64,000 nt of DNA, from the NCBI RefSeq assembly GCF_900114875.1, contig NZ_FPKW01000011.1:1-64000 (forward strand), read 5' to 3'. Shown in pieces: positions 17,960 to 26,162 of the stretch (the stretch's first letter is position 1; the number at the start of each line of letters is the position of its first letter). A program made the translations under genes and the position numbers. A model generated the notes under the pieces. The model was not told the DNA's origin. It ran no database searches and saw only the letters and a list, made by a program, of their open reading frames with translations. The DNA is from Chryseobacterium limigenitum. Lineage in GTDB: Bacteria > Bacteroidota > Bacteroidia > Flavobacteriales > Weeksellaceae.

Positions 17960-18691
17960 ATGAAAAAACAAACAGTAATCGTCACAGGCGCATCATCAGG
18001 AATAGGTTTGGAAATCGCCCGTTATTTTCTGGACAGAGGTGATAATGTAGTAATTAATTCACAAACAGAATCAAAATTACAACAGGTTTACAACGAGTTG
18101 GGAGCAGGCGAAAACCTTGCGATGGTCGCGGGAAGTGTTGCAGATAAAGCCGTTGGAGAAAAACTGGCAAAAACGGCGATTGAAAGATTTGGTTCAATTG
18201 ATGTATTGGTCAACAATGCAGGAATTTACGAAAACAAACCGTTTTTAGAAGTTACGGAAGACTATTTAGACAGATTTTTAAATACCAATTTAAAAGGAAC
18301 ATTCTTCACAACACAATCTGTAATTCCTCAAATGCAGAAACAAAAAGACGGAGTTATTATCAATATCGGTACACCATTGGTTTACCATGCGATCGCACAA
18401 TCTCCGTCAACGGCACCGATTTCGAGCAAAGGAGCAATTCACGCTTTGACATTGCAACTGGCAGCAGAATTCGGAAAAGATAATATCAGAGTAAATGTCG
18501 TTGCACCAGGACTCATCAGAACGCCGATGCATGATGAAAGTATTGATAACAATGCGGGAATTCACCTGATCAACCGCATCGGAGAACCGGAAGAGGTCGC
18601 TCAAATGGTTCACGCTATTGCTAAAAACACATTTATTTCAGGCGCCATCATTAATGTAGACGGAGGAATGGGCGCCGGTCATCAATTGTAA
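17960..18691 (+). CDS. SDR-fold protein lacking the catalytic Tyr
   Basis: A 243-residue Rossmann-fold protein. The cofactor motif TGASSGIG (9-16) and NNAG (85-88) are intact, as are the substrate-loop and the C-terminal INVDGGMG. The usual active site is not: where classical SDRs have Y-x-x-x-K this protein has P153-I-S-S-K157, and the catalytic Ser strand reads INIGTPL. Lys157 is kept, so nucleotide binding is likely while ordinary Ser-Tyr-Lys chemistry is not. It may use another residue (for example Tyr142), or act as a binding protein. It sits in a tight operon with the tautomerase before it and the NTF2-like gene after it. Confidence 0.85.
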   Translation: MKKQTVIVTGASSGIGLEIARYFLDRGDNVVINSQTESKLQQVYNELGAGENLAMVAGSVADKAVGEKLAKTAIERFGSIDVLVNNAGIYENKPFLEVTEDYLDRFLNTNLKGTFFTTQSVIPQMQKQKDGVIINIGTPLVYHAIAQSPSTAPISSKGAIHALTLQLAAEFGKDNIRVNVVAPGLIRTPMHDESIDNNAGIHLINRIGEPEEVAQMVHAIAKNTFISGAIINVDGGMGAGHQL

Positions 18692-18693
18692 AA

Positions 18694-18828
18694 ATGAAAG
18701 TTCTACTATTATTTGCATGGCTGTTTATCTTTCCGGTAAGCAAGCTTTGCTCAAAAAATCAAAGTCATGAAAACAGACACAGTACAAGAAACAGAAATAA
18801 GAAATGCCATCGAGCAATATTATTTTAA
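18694..18828 (+). pseudogene. Out-of-frame lipoprotein signal peptide before the NTF2-like gene
   Basis: An open frame of 44 codons starts 2 bp after the SDR stop with MKVLLLFAWLFIFPVSKLCS, a convincing lipoprotein-type leader, but then runs out of frame through the NTF2-like coding region and ends. Losing one base, for instance in the A6 run at 18753-18758, would join this leader to the NTF2-like frame. It therefore looks like the original 5' end of the next gene, separated by a frameshift or by a sequencing error in the homopolymer. Confidence 0.5.
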
Positions 18829-19147
18829 AGGAATTTATGAAGGAAATACCGATCTTCTGAAACAGGTTTTTCATAAAGATGCCCTGCTTTTCGGAGATAT
18901 AAAAGGAGTTCCTTACTACAAAACCGCTACACAATATATTGAAGGTGTCGGAAGCAGAATAAGTTCCCAAAAATCAGGAAAAGATTTTAAGCCTACAATC
19001 ATCTCTATCGACGTGATAAACACGATTGCCACAGCAAAATTAAATGTAAAAATGTATGATTATAATTACTATAATTTTATAACTTTCAATAAAACTGATG
19101 GTAAATGGCTCATTGTCAATAAAACATTAACTGATGTAAAACTTTAA
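18767..19147 (+). CDS. NTF2-like (SnoaL/lumazine-binding type) protein
   Basis: A 126-residue protein with the cone-shaped NTF2-like fold: helix EIRNAIEQYYFKGIYEGN, HKDALLFGDIKGVPYYKTA, and the C-terminal strands TAKLNVKMYDYNYYNFITF and GKWLIVNKTLTDV. This fold binds small hydrophobic molecules and can act as isomerase or dehydratase; no specific activity can be assigned. The ATG used gives a cytoplasmic protein. A signal-peptide-like frame just upstream (18694) is shifted by one base, so the true product may be an exported lipoprotein. It is the fourth gene of the Crp-linked operon, 31 bp before the nitronate monooxygenase. Confidence 0.75.
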   Translation: MKTDTVQETEIRNAIEQYYFKGIYEGNTDLLKQVFHKDALLFGDIKGVPYYKTATQYIEGVGSRISSQKSGKDFKPTIISIDVINTIATAKLNVKMYDYNYYNFITFNKTDGKWLIVNKTLTDVKL

Positions 19148-19178
19148 TTTTAAATTTTAAACCAAAATCATCAAAATC

Positions 19179-20255
19179 ATGTGGAATAAAAACAGAATAA
19201 CAGATTTATTGGGAATTGAATATCCCATTTTTCAGGGACCTTTTGGTGGCGGATTATCAACGGTTGAATTGACTTCTACAGTCAGTAATCTCGGTGGATT
19301 GGGCGGTTTCGGAGCTTATACATTGTCTCCCGACGAAATTTATGAAATTGATAAACAGATAAAATTAAAGACAGACAAACCTTACAATCTCAATCTTTGG
19401 GTAAACGATCATGACATCATTGATCAGGAACACACAGAGAATCAATATAAAAAGACGGTTGAAATCTTCAAACCTTATTACGACAGTTTAAATATTGAAG
19501 TTCCTACACTTCCACCCTCTTTTGAGTCGAGATTTCAGAATCAGTTGCAGGTTGTTTTTGATATTAAACCTAAAGTTTTCAGCTTCATGTTCGGACTTTT
19601 GGATCCTTATATTATTGAAAGATTGAAAAATCAGGGAACAGTCGTTGCCGGAAATGCCACAACTTTAGACGAAGCTATCACATTGGAAAATATCGGTGTA
19701 GATGTGATTGTCGCATCAGGTTTTGAAAGTGGCGGTCACAGGCCTTCATTTTTGGATAAAGCCGAGCTTTCAACGACGGGAACTTTTGCATTAATTCAAT
19801 TGGTTAAAGATAAAGTGAAAACTCCAATTGTAGCAGCAGGTGGAATTGCCAACGGTCGCGGAATCGCAGCAGCAATGACTTTGGGAGCAGAAGCCGCACA
19901 AATCGGAACTGCATTTTTAGCCACAGAAGAATCTGGAGCATTGCCGATTCACAAAGAATTTCTGTTTTCAGAAGCCGCAAGATCTACTACCCTTTCCAGA
20001 GCGTACACCGGAAGATTAGGACGCGGAATTACCACAGAAATCACAAGAAAACTCTTAACAGCAACAGAGCAAACCTTGCCGTTTCCTTTGCAGACAACCT
20101 TCATTTCATCCATGAGAAAAGCAGCTTTGGAACAAAAGAAACACGAATTGGTTTTCTTCTGGTCCGGACAAATCGCTCCAATTTTAAAACATAAAAAAGC
20201 ATCAACATTAATGAAATCATTAATTGAAGATGCTTCTGAAATATTGAATACATAG
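19179..20255 (+). CDS. Nitronate monooxygenase (2-nitropropane dioxygenase family)
   Basis: A 358-residue FMN-dependent TIM-barrel enzyme that oxidises alkyl nitronates, such as propionate 3-nitronate, to aldehydes or keto acids and nitrite. Seen: the N-terminal GIEYPIFQGPFGGGLSTVEL, the catalytic-His motif ASGFESGGHRP with His187, and the FMN phosphate loops AAGGIANGRGI (219-229) and GAEAAQIGTAFL (236-247). Length is normal. It is the last gene of the operon behind the Crp-type operator and ends 6 bp before the convergent dgt gene. The substrate here is not known. Confidence 0.88.
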   Translation: MWNKNRITDLLGIEYPIFQGPFGGGLSTVELTSTVSNLGGLGGFGAYTLSPDEIYEIDKQIKLKTDKPYNLNLWVNDHDIIDQEHTENQYKKTVEIFKPYYDSLNIEVPTLPPSFESRFQNQLQVVFDIKPKVFSFMFGLLDPYIIERLKNQGTVVAGNATTLDEAITLENIGVDVIVASGFESGGHRPSFLDKAELSTTGTFALIQLVKDKVKTPIVAAGGIANGRGIAAAMTLGAEAAQIGTAFLATEESGALPIHKEFLFSEAARSTTLSRAYTGRLGRGITTEITRKLLTATEQTLPFPLQTTFISSMRKAALEQKKHELVFFWSGQIAPILKHKKASTLMKSLIEDASEILNT

Positions 20256-20261
20256 AATTGA

Positions 20262-21620
20262 TTACATGGTCATTCCAATATCAATTCCTTTGATTTTTCT
20301 GTAAAGATCAGTTGCGTAATTGTCTGTCATTCCCGAAACAAAATCGATCACACCAAGAACTTTTTGGTAATCAGTTCCGTTTTCATAGATAAATTGTTTT
20401 GGGATTAATTTTAACGCTTTTATATCATACGACTTAATTTTTTCTTCAGATTTTAAAATTGAAGGAATAAAATGATCAAGCAGTTCATACATTACGTTAT
20501 AGCCTGCATTTTCAATTTCAACAACCGCTTTATGGTTATAAATTTTTTCAACGGAAAAGCTTGCAATATCCTGTAATGCTTTATTTTCACCTTTATACAT
20601 ATCGAGCAGAGCTTTATCAAGATTTCCTTCAAGAATTTTATCAAAGTTCTGTTTATACATTGAAATCGATTTATTAATTAAAGCATTAATAACTTTCGCT
20701 CGTAAATATGAAATTTTTTCGTTGTCATTTCCAATAGAATCAAGCTTTCTTTTGACTCTGTCAACATCATCTGTTTCGGATTTTACCAGTTCAAAAAACA
20801 GGTTTTGACAGTCCGCAGTTGAAACGATACCCAATCTGTGAGCATCTTCCATATCGATAATATTGTAGCAGATATCATCTGCAGCTTCCACCAACCAAAC
20901 AAACGGGTGTCGCTTGAAAATATGCGGTTCTTCGCTTTCTGAAATTAAATTTGTTCCCTTTGCAATCTCAAGAAAAATATCCTTTTCATTTTGAAAAAAA
21001 CCGAATTTCTTTCTGTGAATAATTTTCTTATCTCTCGCGATCGCTTCACACGGATATTTCGCAATACTCGCCAACGTGGCAAACGTTAATTGAGTTCCTC
21101 CAGCATCTTTTCCTTGCTGTTGTTGAGCCAAAACCCTTATTGCATTGGCATTTCCTTCAAAATTAACCAGATCAGCCCATTCTTTTTCATTGAATTTAGG
21201 TTTAAGATCATTTTCATTTCTGTCAAAATAGCTGGCAATGGCATCTTCTCCCGAATGTCCGAAAGCAGGATTTCCAACATCATGACAAAGACAGGCTGCC
21301 GCGATTACATTTCCTAAATTATGAAGGTAAAAACTTTTAGAATCATCCGTCAAGTCACTTTGATAATTATCGTGAATAAATTCTCCAATAACACTTCCCA
21401 AACTTCGTCCCACAGACGAAACTTCCAAAGAATGCGTCAGACGGTTGTGCACAAAAACACTTCCCGGAAGCGGAAAAACCTGGGTTTTATTTTGCAATCT
21501 TCTGAACGCAGAAGAGAAGATAATTCTGTCAAAATCTCTCTGAAAATCTGTTCGTGAAGCTTTGGTATGTGGATTATTTCCTGTGCGCTGATTCGTAAAA
21601 ATCTGATTCAAGTTCATCAT
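20262..21620 (-). CDS. dgt: Deoxyguanosinetriphosphate triphosphohydrolase (dNTPase)
   Basis: A 452-residue HD-domain enzyme that splits dNTPs into deoxynucleoside and triphosphate, controlling dNTP pools. Motifs present are the N-terminal RTDFQRDFDRIIFSSAFRRL, NRLTHSLEVS with metal ligand His63, the HD pair His113-Asp114 in CLCHDVGNPAFGHSGED, and the downstream EAADDICY segment. Length and order match the bacterial dGTPase family. Two ATGs stand in a row at the start; either may be used. It is convergent with the nitronate monooxygenase gene, with only 6 bp between them, and no terminator is visible in the gap. Confidence 0.9.
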   Translation of the reverse strand: MMNLNQIFTNQRTGNNPHTKASRTDFQRDFDRIIFSSAFRRLQNKTQVFPLPGSVFVHNRLTHSLEVSSVGRSLGSVIGEFIHDNYQSDLTDDSKSFYLHNLGNVIAAACLCHDVGNPAFGHSGEDAIASYFDRNENDLKPKFNEKEWADLVNFEGNANAIRVLAQQQQGKDAGGTQLTFATLASIAKYPCEAIARDKKIIHRKKFGFFQNEKDIFLEIAKGTNLISESEEPHIFKRHPFVWLVEAADDICYNIIDMEDAHRLGIVSTADCQNLFFELVKSETDDVDRVKRKLDSIGNDNEKISYLRAKVINALINKSISMYKQNFDKILEGNLDKALLDMYKGENKALQDIASFSVEKIYNHKAVVEIENAGYNVMYELLDHFIPSILKSEEKIKSYDIKALKLIPKQFIYENGTDYQKVLGVIDFVSGMTDNYATDLYRKIKGIDIGMTM

Positions 21621-21783
21621 TTTTCAAAATTACTTCAAATTTTAATTTTAATGAACTAATAAGATGATTTTTTCTGAAAAACCTTATTTCCGAAACCAAT
21701 AATTTTCCGTGAAAACCCGTGAAGATCTTTCTCTTTTTCAAGCTAACTTAGTGATTGCTAATAACCAACTTAAAAAACTCGTC

Positions 21784-22326
21784 ATGTCTGAATTATTACA
21801 ACAAATAATAAGCAATTCTATTGTGATTGCTTTGTTTACATCAGCTATTGCCTATTTTTTTCACAAAAGAACAGAAAGGCAAAATGCCGTTCTCAAAAGA
21901 GAATTTGAGCAATTATCAAGTAAGGATAATTCCCATTTTGAATGGAGAAAAAATACAGTAGAACTTCTGGGACAAGTGTATATTCATCTAAACCGATTGG
22001 GGCTTGGTTTTCAAAATAAATACTCCAAAATCCCGGAATATGATTCTTATTATGAAGATGAAATCATTTTTAAATCTAATCAGCACATCAGAGATCTGTT
22101 AATCAACAACGGCCATTTTCTGCCTCCGGAATTATTGGATGAAACCTCAAAACTGATCGAGCATTTTGATGTTTGGCTCACAAAATATAATCAAATAAGA
22201 TCAATTGATAAAGACACAAAAACAAAGCAGATTTACGTAGGTCCGGATGGTTTTCGTTTTCCTGAAAATGCAGAAAGACTGTTTAAAGAAAAATATGTTG
22301 AAATGTTTAATGATTTGCATAAGTGA
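21784..22326 (+). CDS. Single-helix membrane protein of unknown function
   Basis: I do not recognise this 180-residue protein. After MSELLQQIISNSIVIALFTS, an N-terminal membrane helix (about 8-26) is followed by FHKRTERQNAVLKREFEQL, a charged helix that looks like a coiled coil, and then a soluble helical domain of about 120 residues with several Trp/Tyr positions. The topology suggests an inner-membrane anchor with a cytoplasmic body. The ATG at 21784 is preferred; an upstream GTG at 21709 would add 25 residues without changing the picture. It lies divergent from dgt and upstream of the glycosylase gene with 78 bp between. Confidence 0.65.
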   Translation: MSELLQQIISNSIVIALFTSAIAYFFHKRTERQNAVLKREFEQLSSKDNSHFEWRKNTVELLGQVYIHLNRLGLGFQNKYSKIPEYDSYYEDEIIFKSNQHIRDLLINNGHFLPPELLDETSKLIEHFDVWLTKYNQIRSIDKDTKTKQIYVGPDGFRFPENAERLFKEKYVEMFNDLHK

Positions 22327-22404
22327 AAATTTTAAACCAAAAATTCAATTTAAAATTAAAATCATGGCAAACTAATTGCAATTTATGAAAGTATAAATCA
22401 GCGT

Positions 22405-23139
22405 ATGCCAGAAGGTCCTACCATCCTATTAATGAAAGAAGATCTGCAAAAATTTGCAGGTAAAAAAGTTATTGATGTATTCGGGGATGCCAACTTCGAA
22501 AAGGAACCTCTGAAAGGTGAAACTTTAAGGAGAATTCAAACTTTTGGAAAGCAGACTTATCTTATTTTTAATGAATTTGCCATTAGAATTCACTTATTAA
22601 TGTTCGGTTCTTATATTGTTGATGAACATCTGCAATCTGAGAAAAATTTACGTTTAGGATTGAAATTCAAAACCGGTGGAATGTACTTTTATACCTGCAA
22701 CGTAAAATTAGTTGATCTAGAATTTTTATCGAAAATCGATTGGGAAGCCGATGTCATGAGCGATGATTGGGATACTAAAAAAGCTGAAGAAAAATTAGAA
22801 TCAAATCCTGAAATGATGCTTTGTGATGCTTTGATGGATCAGGATATTTTCTCAGGTGTCGGGAATATTATTAAGAATGAAGTTTTGTTCAGAATTGAAA
22901 TTCAGCCCGAAAGTTTACTAGGAAATTTACCTCCGAAAAAAGTAAAAGAACTCATTACTGAAGCCAGAAATTACAGTTTTGATTTCTTACAATGGAAAAG
23001 CCAGTCTGTCCTGAAAAAACACTGGCAGGTTTACAACAAAAAAACATGCCCAATTTGTGGGCAAAAGCTCATCCAGAAAAATACGGGACTTGGAAAAAGA
23101 AGTAGTTTCTATTGTGAGAAAGACCAGAAACTGTATTAA
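22405..23139 (+). CDS. Fpg/Nei-family DNA glycosylase
   Basis: A 244-residue base-excision-repair enzyme removing oxidised bases and nicking the abasic site. The diagnostic N-terminus MPEGPT supplies the catalytic Pro2 and Glu3, followed by the beta-hairpin Lys in FGKQTYLIF. The helix-two-turn-helix segment is seen in QDIFSGVGNIIKNEVLF. The C-terminal zinc finger has CPIC, but its second half reads YCEKDQ, so the fourth ligand is Asp instead of the usual Cys. The family resembles the endonuclease VIII branch more than MutM. It is followed closely by a methyltransferase gene (59 bp), a possible operon. Confidence 0.85.
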   Translation: MPEGPTILLMKEDLQKFAGKKVIDVFGDANFEKEPLKGETLRRIQTFGKQTYLIFNEFAIRIHLLMFGSYIVDEHLQSEKNLRLGLKFKTGGMYFYTCNVKLVDLEFLSKIDWEADVMSDDWDTKKAEEKLESNPEMMLCDALMDQDIFSGVGNIIKNEVLFRIEIQPESLLGNLPPKKVKELITEARNYSFDFLQWKSQSVLKKHWQVYNKKTCPICGQKLIQKNTGLGKRSSFYCEKDQKLY

Positions 23140-23198
23140 AATCATGTTTTTAAGAAGAAGGAAATATCTTACTTTTAGAGTAACTTAAAAACGATACA

Positions 23199-23825
23199 AT
23201 GACCGACAATACTTGGCTCGACAGATGGGACGAAAGATACAGCAATGATGAGTTTGTTTACGGAACCGCTCCCAATAACTATTTAAAAGATCAATTACAA
23301 AAACTAAACCTTGGCTCCATCCTTTTTCCGGCTGAAGGTGAAGGAAGAAATGCCGTTTTTGCGGCTCAACTTGGATGGAATGTATCTGCTTTTGATATCA
23401 GCTCTGAAGGTAAAAACAAAGCACTACAGCTTGCAGAAACCAACAATGTAAAAATTGATTATCAGGTTGGCGAATTGCAGACACTGGATTTTCAGGAAGA
23501 ACAATTTGATGCGATTGCTCTTATTTACGCCCATTTTCCGGCTGATATTAAATCGTCAATTCACAGAATGTTAGACAAATATCTTCGTAAAGGCGGTTTT
23601 ATTATTTTTGAAGCTTTCAGTAAAAGCCATCTTGAATTGGTTTTAAAAAACGAAAAAGTTGGCGGCCCAAAAGATATTGGTTCATTATTTTCTATCGATG
23701 AAATTATATCTGATTTCCCAAATTACGATATCATTGAATTAATTGAGACTGAAATTGAGCTTAATGAAGGTATTTTTCATAATGGAACAGGTTCTGTGAT
23801 TAGGTTTATAGGACAAAAAAAATAA
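23199..23825 (+). CDS. Class I SAM-dependent methyltransferase (TehB-like)
   Basis: A 208-residue Rossmann-type methyltransferase. [20 protein letters not shown] is the opening typical of the TehB/thiopurine-methyltransferase-like group, then motif I is [20 protein letters not shown] (the E-G-x-G-R variant), an acidic ribose contact in [10 protein letters not shown], and motif IV in [13 protein letters not shown]. Relatives methylate small electrophiles such as tellurite or thiols, or are uncharacterised. The substrate cannot be read. It follows the Nei/Fpg gene on the same strand. Confidence 0.8.
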   Translation: MTDNTWLDRWDERYSNDEFVYGTAPNNYLKDQLQKLNLGSILFPAEGEGRNAVFAAQLGWNVSAFDISSEGKNKALQLAETNNVKIDYQVGELQTLDFQEEQFDAIALIYAHFPADIKSSIHRMLDKYLRKGGFIIFEAFSKSHLELVLKNEKVGGPKDIGSLFSIDEIISDFPNYDIIELIETEIELNEGIFHNGTGSVIRFIGQKK

Positions 23826-24134
23826 TTTTGAAAATTTAGACAAAATCTACTTCTCCTTTTTCAAAAAGTTCAAGACTGGAAGCTGTAGCTAAAATTCGTT
23901 TTTTTAACGCTACAACTTTCCAGATCATTTATTAATGACTTAATTACCATTCAAAATTAAAGATCCATCAGAATATTTTGTAAAAAAAGCTGATCAAGAA
24001 TTTTTCAAAGACTATATTTTTGAATAACCCTTTTGGAAAGCCTATAAAGAAATAATTTTAACTCTTTTAAAGTTATCAAAGATTTTTTGAGATAGTAAAA
24101 ATTAAGCATACAGCAGAACATCCTAAAAATAAAT
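23826..24134. other. Intergenic stretch with fragment of a dispersed repeat
   Basis: About 310 bp between the methyltransferase and the SMR gene. It contains AAAAGTTCAAGACTGGAA (about 23864-23881), which recurs at 40010-40027 followed by similar sequence. No gene signature was seen. Confidence 0.55.
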
Positions 24135-24470
24135 TTAATGTGTTCCCATTTTCGAGAAAATATTAATAATAATTACTCCAATCACAATCAGGGCAATGCC
24201 GATGATGGCAGGAAGATCAGGAATCTGTTTAAAAGCTACAATACCAATGATCGTAATAAATATGATCCCAACACCCGACCAGATTGCATACGTAATCCCA
24301 ACCGGTATTTGACGAAGCGTCAGGCTTAAAAAATAAAACGCCGCCGAATATCCTATTACCGTAACTATTGAAGGCATCAGTTTTGAAAATTCCTCGGATT
24401 TTTTCAGAAAAGTTGTTGCAATAATTTCAAAAACAATTGCCAAAATAAGATAGATGTAACTGCGTCCCAT
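24135..24470 (-). CDS. Small multidrug resistance (SMR/EmrE-like) transporter
   Basis: A 111-residue inner-membrane protein with four helices. The membrane-embedded acidic residue of the family is present (Glu14 in ILAIVFEIIATTFLKKS), and the second-half signature is GITYAIWSGVGIIFITIIG with the conserved Trp. SMR proteins work as antiparallel dimers, exchanging protons for quaternary ammonium compounds or guanidinium. The length is standard for the Qac/EmrE group. It has its own promoter box at 24491-24498 and upstream TGTCAGT/ACTGACA repeats that may be an operator. Substrate specificity is not predictable. Confidence 0.9.
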   Translation of the reverse strand: MGRSYIYLILAIVFEIIATTFLKKSEEFSKLMPSIVTVIGYSAAFYFLSLTLRQIPVGITYAIWSGVGIIFITIIGIVAFKQIPDLPAIIGIALIVIGVIIINIFSKMGTH

Positions 24471-24490
24471 AATTTTTTAAACTTGATCTG

Positions 24491-24498
24491 CAAAAGTA
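24491..24498 (-). promoter_or_regulatory. Candidate -7 element of the SMR gene
   Basis: The minus strand reads TACTTTTG, a full match to TAnnTTTG, 20 bp before the ATG. No clear TTG at -33. Confidence 0.5.
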
Positions 24499-24506
24499 GC
24501 AAAAAT

Positions 24507-24565
24507 TGACAGTTATTTTTTTTCCGGCATAATTGTCAGTGTCACTTTATGCATAGAAACTGACA
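24507..24565. promoter_or_regulatory. ACTG(A/T)CA repeats upstream of the SMR gene
   Basis: TGACAGT (24507-24513), TGTCAGT (24534-24540) and ACTGACA (24559-24565) form an inverted pair plus a related third site just upstream of the SMR promoter. An operator for a local regulator is possible, but none is encoded next to it. Confidence 0.35.
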
Positions 24566-24962
24566 AAAATTCACATACAAAATTCACACTCTTTAGAATA
24601 AATAATAAATTCCCGTAACATAAAAATTCTTTTTAAGCAAAAAATTAACGCCTTTGAAAGTTTAATTCGGATCATATTATGCACACCATTTCTTTTGTTT
24701 TGTATTATCAACTCTTAAATACAAGACGTAAAACGTTTATCAGATTGATAAAATTTTACGAATAAGACAATAAATATAGACAAAAATCTTTTATAATATA
24801 TTAAATTAATGTAAACAAATATGTGACAAAAATTAAGAATAATACACCATAACTCACTGATAAACATCAGTATTATTTATTTTGGCACACAGTTTGAAAG
24901 TAGTAATATTGCAATTGAAAAATAAGCAATAAAACCCTAATTAATTATAAATAAAACAAAAA
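24566..24962. other. AT-rich intergenic stretch, nothing identified
   Basis: About 400 bp of AT-rich sequence with no open frame of interest and no strong structure, ahead of the 27-codon frame at 24963. Confidence 0.5.
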
Positions 24963-25046
24963 ATGGTAACTTACATCGGAATCGCAACATGTTTAGTAGT
25001 ATTCGCTTCTTATTTCGTAACAGCAAGAAGAGAAGAGAAAAACTAA
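24963..25046 (+). CDS. 27-residue single-span membrane peptide
   Basis: A short frame starting ATG and ending TAA encodes MVTYIGIATCLVVFASYFVT plus a basic/acidic tail (ARREEKN). One hydrophobic helix with a positive C-terminal end is the usual build of small regulatory membrane proteins, such as subunits of oxidases or ion pumps. An A-rich stretch precedes it without a clear Shine-Dalgarno site, common in Bacteroidota. No neighbour suggests a partner. The evidence is composition only; I do not recognise a family. Confidence 0.5.
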   Translation: MVTYIGIATCLVVFASYFVTARREEKN

Positions 25047-25130
25047 TTAAAGCTTTCTAAAGAGATATAGCCTATAGAAAACTTTTACACATCGGTTATT
25101 TATGTTTTTGATCTGTATTTCGGATCGCGC

Positions 25131-25159
25131 GCTCTTTTACTCAACCCGAGTAAAAGAGC
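25131..25159. repeat. Perfect 12-bp hairpin
   Basis: GCTCTTTTACTC and GAGTAAAAGAGC are perfect inverted repeats around loop AACCC. There is no T-tract on either side, so it is not a standard terminator; it may mark the 3' end of the small-peptide transcript or be a protein-binding dyad. Confidence 0.7.
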
Positions 25160-25308
25160 AGACAAAACATAACGCGAAAACCTATTTCAACGGAACAAAA
25201 TTTTTAATTATATTTTTTTAGTCAAGCTGAGCATAATGTTCAGCTTTTCTTTTTCCCACAACTGAAAGCTTTATCTTTGCAGAGAATTTATAAAAATCAT
25301 TTGCTATC

Positions 25309-26019
25309 ATGAATCTGTACGACCTTATTATTCAGGACAAAGAAGAAATAACGCTTAATGACGTATTCCTTGATCAATCTAATAAGGAACAGTTCGCCCA
25401 GCTCATCAAGGAACATACCTACATCAAAGAACTTCAGGAATACGGACTTCCTGTTAACAATAAAGTTTTACTTCAGGGAAGTTCAGGCTGTGGAAAAACG
25501 ATGACAGCAAAAGCGATCGCCAATGCGCTGGGTAAAAATATCATGATCTTAAATCTCAGCAATATTGTTTCGTCTCGAATCGGAGAAACTTCTCAGAATA
25601 TTAAAATGATATTCGACAAAGCTGGTCGCGAAAGATCGGTTCTTTTTCTTGATGAACTAGATCAGATTGGGAAAGCCAGAGGCAGCGACGATAAAGATGT
25701 GGGCGAAATGAGAAGGCTTGTGAATACTTTGATTCAGTTAATTGATTATTATCCTGAAAATGCGCTTTTACTTTGCGCCACCAACCATCCCGAAATCATT
25801 GATACTGCTATTTTACGACGTTTTCAATTGAAAATTAATTATGAAATGCCTTCTAAGGAATTTTTGGACAGTTTTTATGATAATTTGTTGTCTAAATTTC
25901 CAGAGGATTTGAGAAATATTGATAGGAAATATGAGGTTTCTTTTGCGGAGGCGAAGGATTATGCTTTTACGGTGGTGAAAGGGAGATTGATTGAGAAGTT
26001 GGAAGAGGAATATAAATAA
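25309..26019 (+). CDS. AAA-family ATPase
   Basis: A 236-residue single AAA module with Walker A GSSGCGKT (57-64), Walker B VLFLDELD (111-118), a sensor-1 Asn in LLCATNHPE, and an arginine pair LRRFQ that can serve as the arginine finger. There is almost no extra domain beyond a 50-residue N-terminal piece and a short lid. Such stand-alone AAA proteins of the Cdc48/FtsH-related group remodel or unfold proteins, usually as hexamers. No protease or effector lies next to it, so its target is unknown. The next gene, a DUF1801 protein, is 143 bp downstream on the same strand. Confidence 0.85.
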   Translation: MNLYDLIIQDKEEITLNDVFLDQSNKEQFAQLIKEHTYIKELQEYGLPVNNKVLLQGSSGCGKTMTAKAIANALGKNIMILNLSNIVSSRIGETSQNIKMIFDKAGRERSVLFLDELDQIGKARGSDDKDVGEMRRLVNTLIQLIDYYPENALLLCATNHPEIIDTAILRRFQLKINYEMPSKEFLDSFYDNLLSKFPEDLRNIDRKYEVSFAEAKDYAFTVVKGRLIEKLEEEYK

Positions 26020-26162
26020 ATATTAATTTATTGAAGGATCAATTTAAGTTAGTCTTTCATTTAAAAAACAGGTTTATAAAATACTTTGTATAATAGAAGA
26101 AATCTTTACTCTTAAAATTTTTATTGATTAAAAGATTTTGTTTTTACATTTAAATATTTTCC

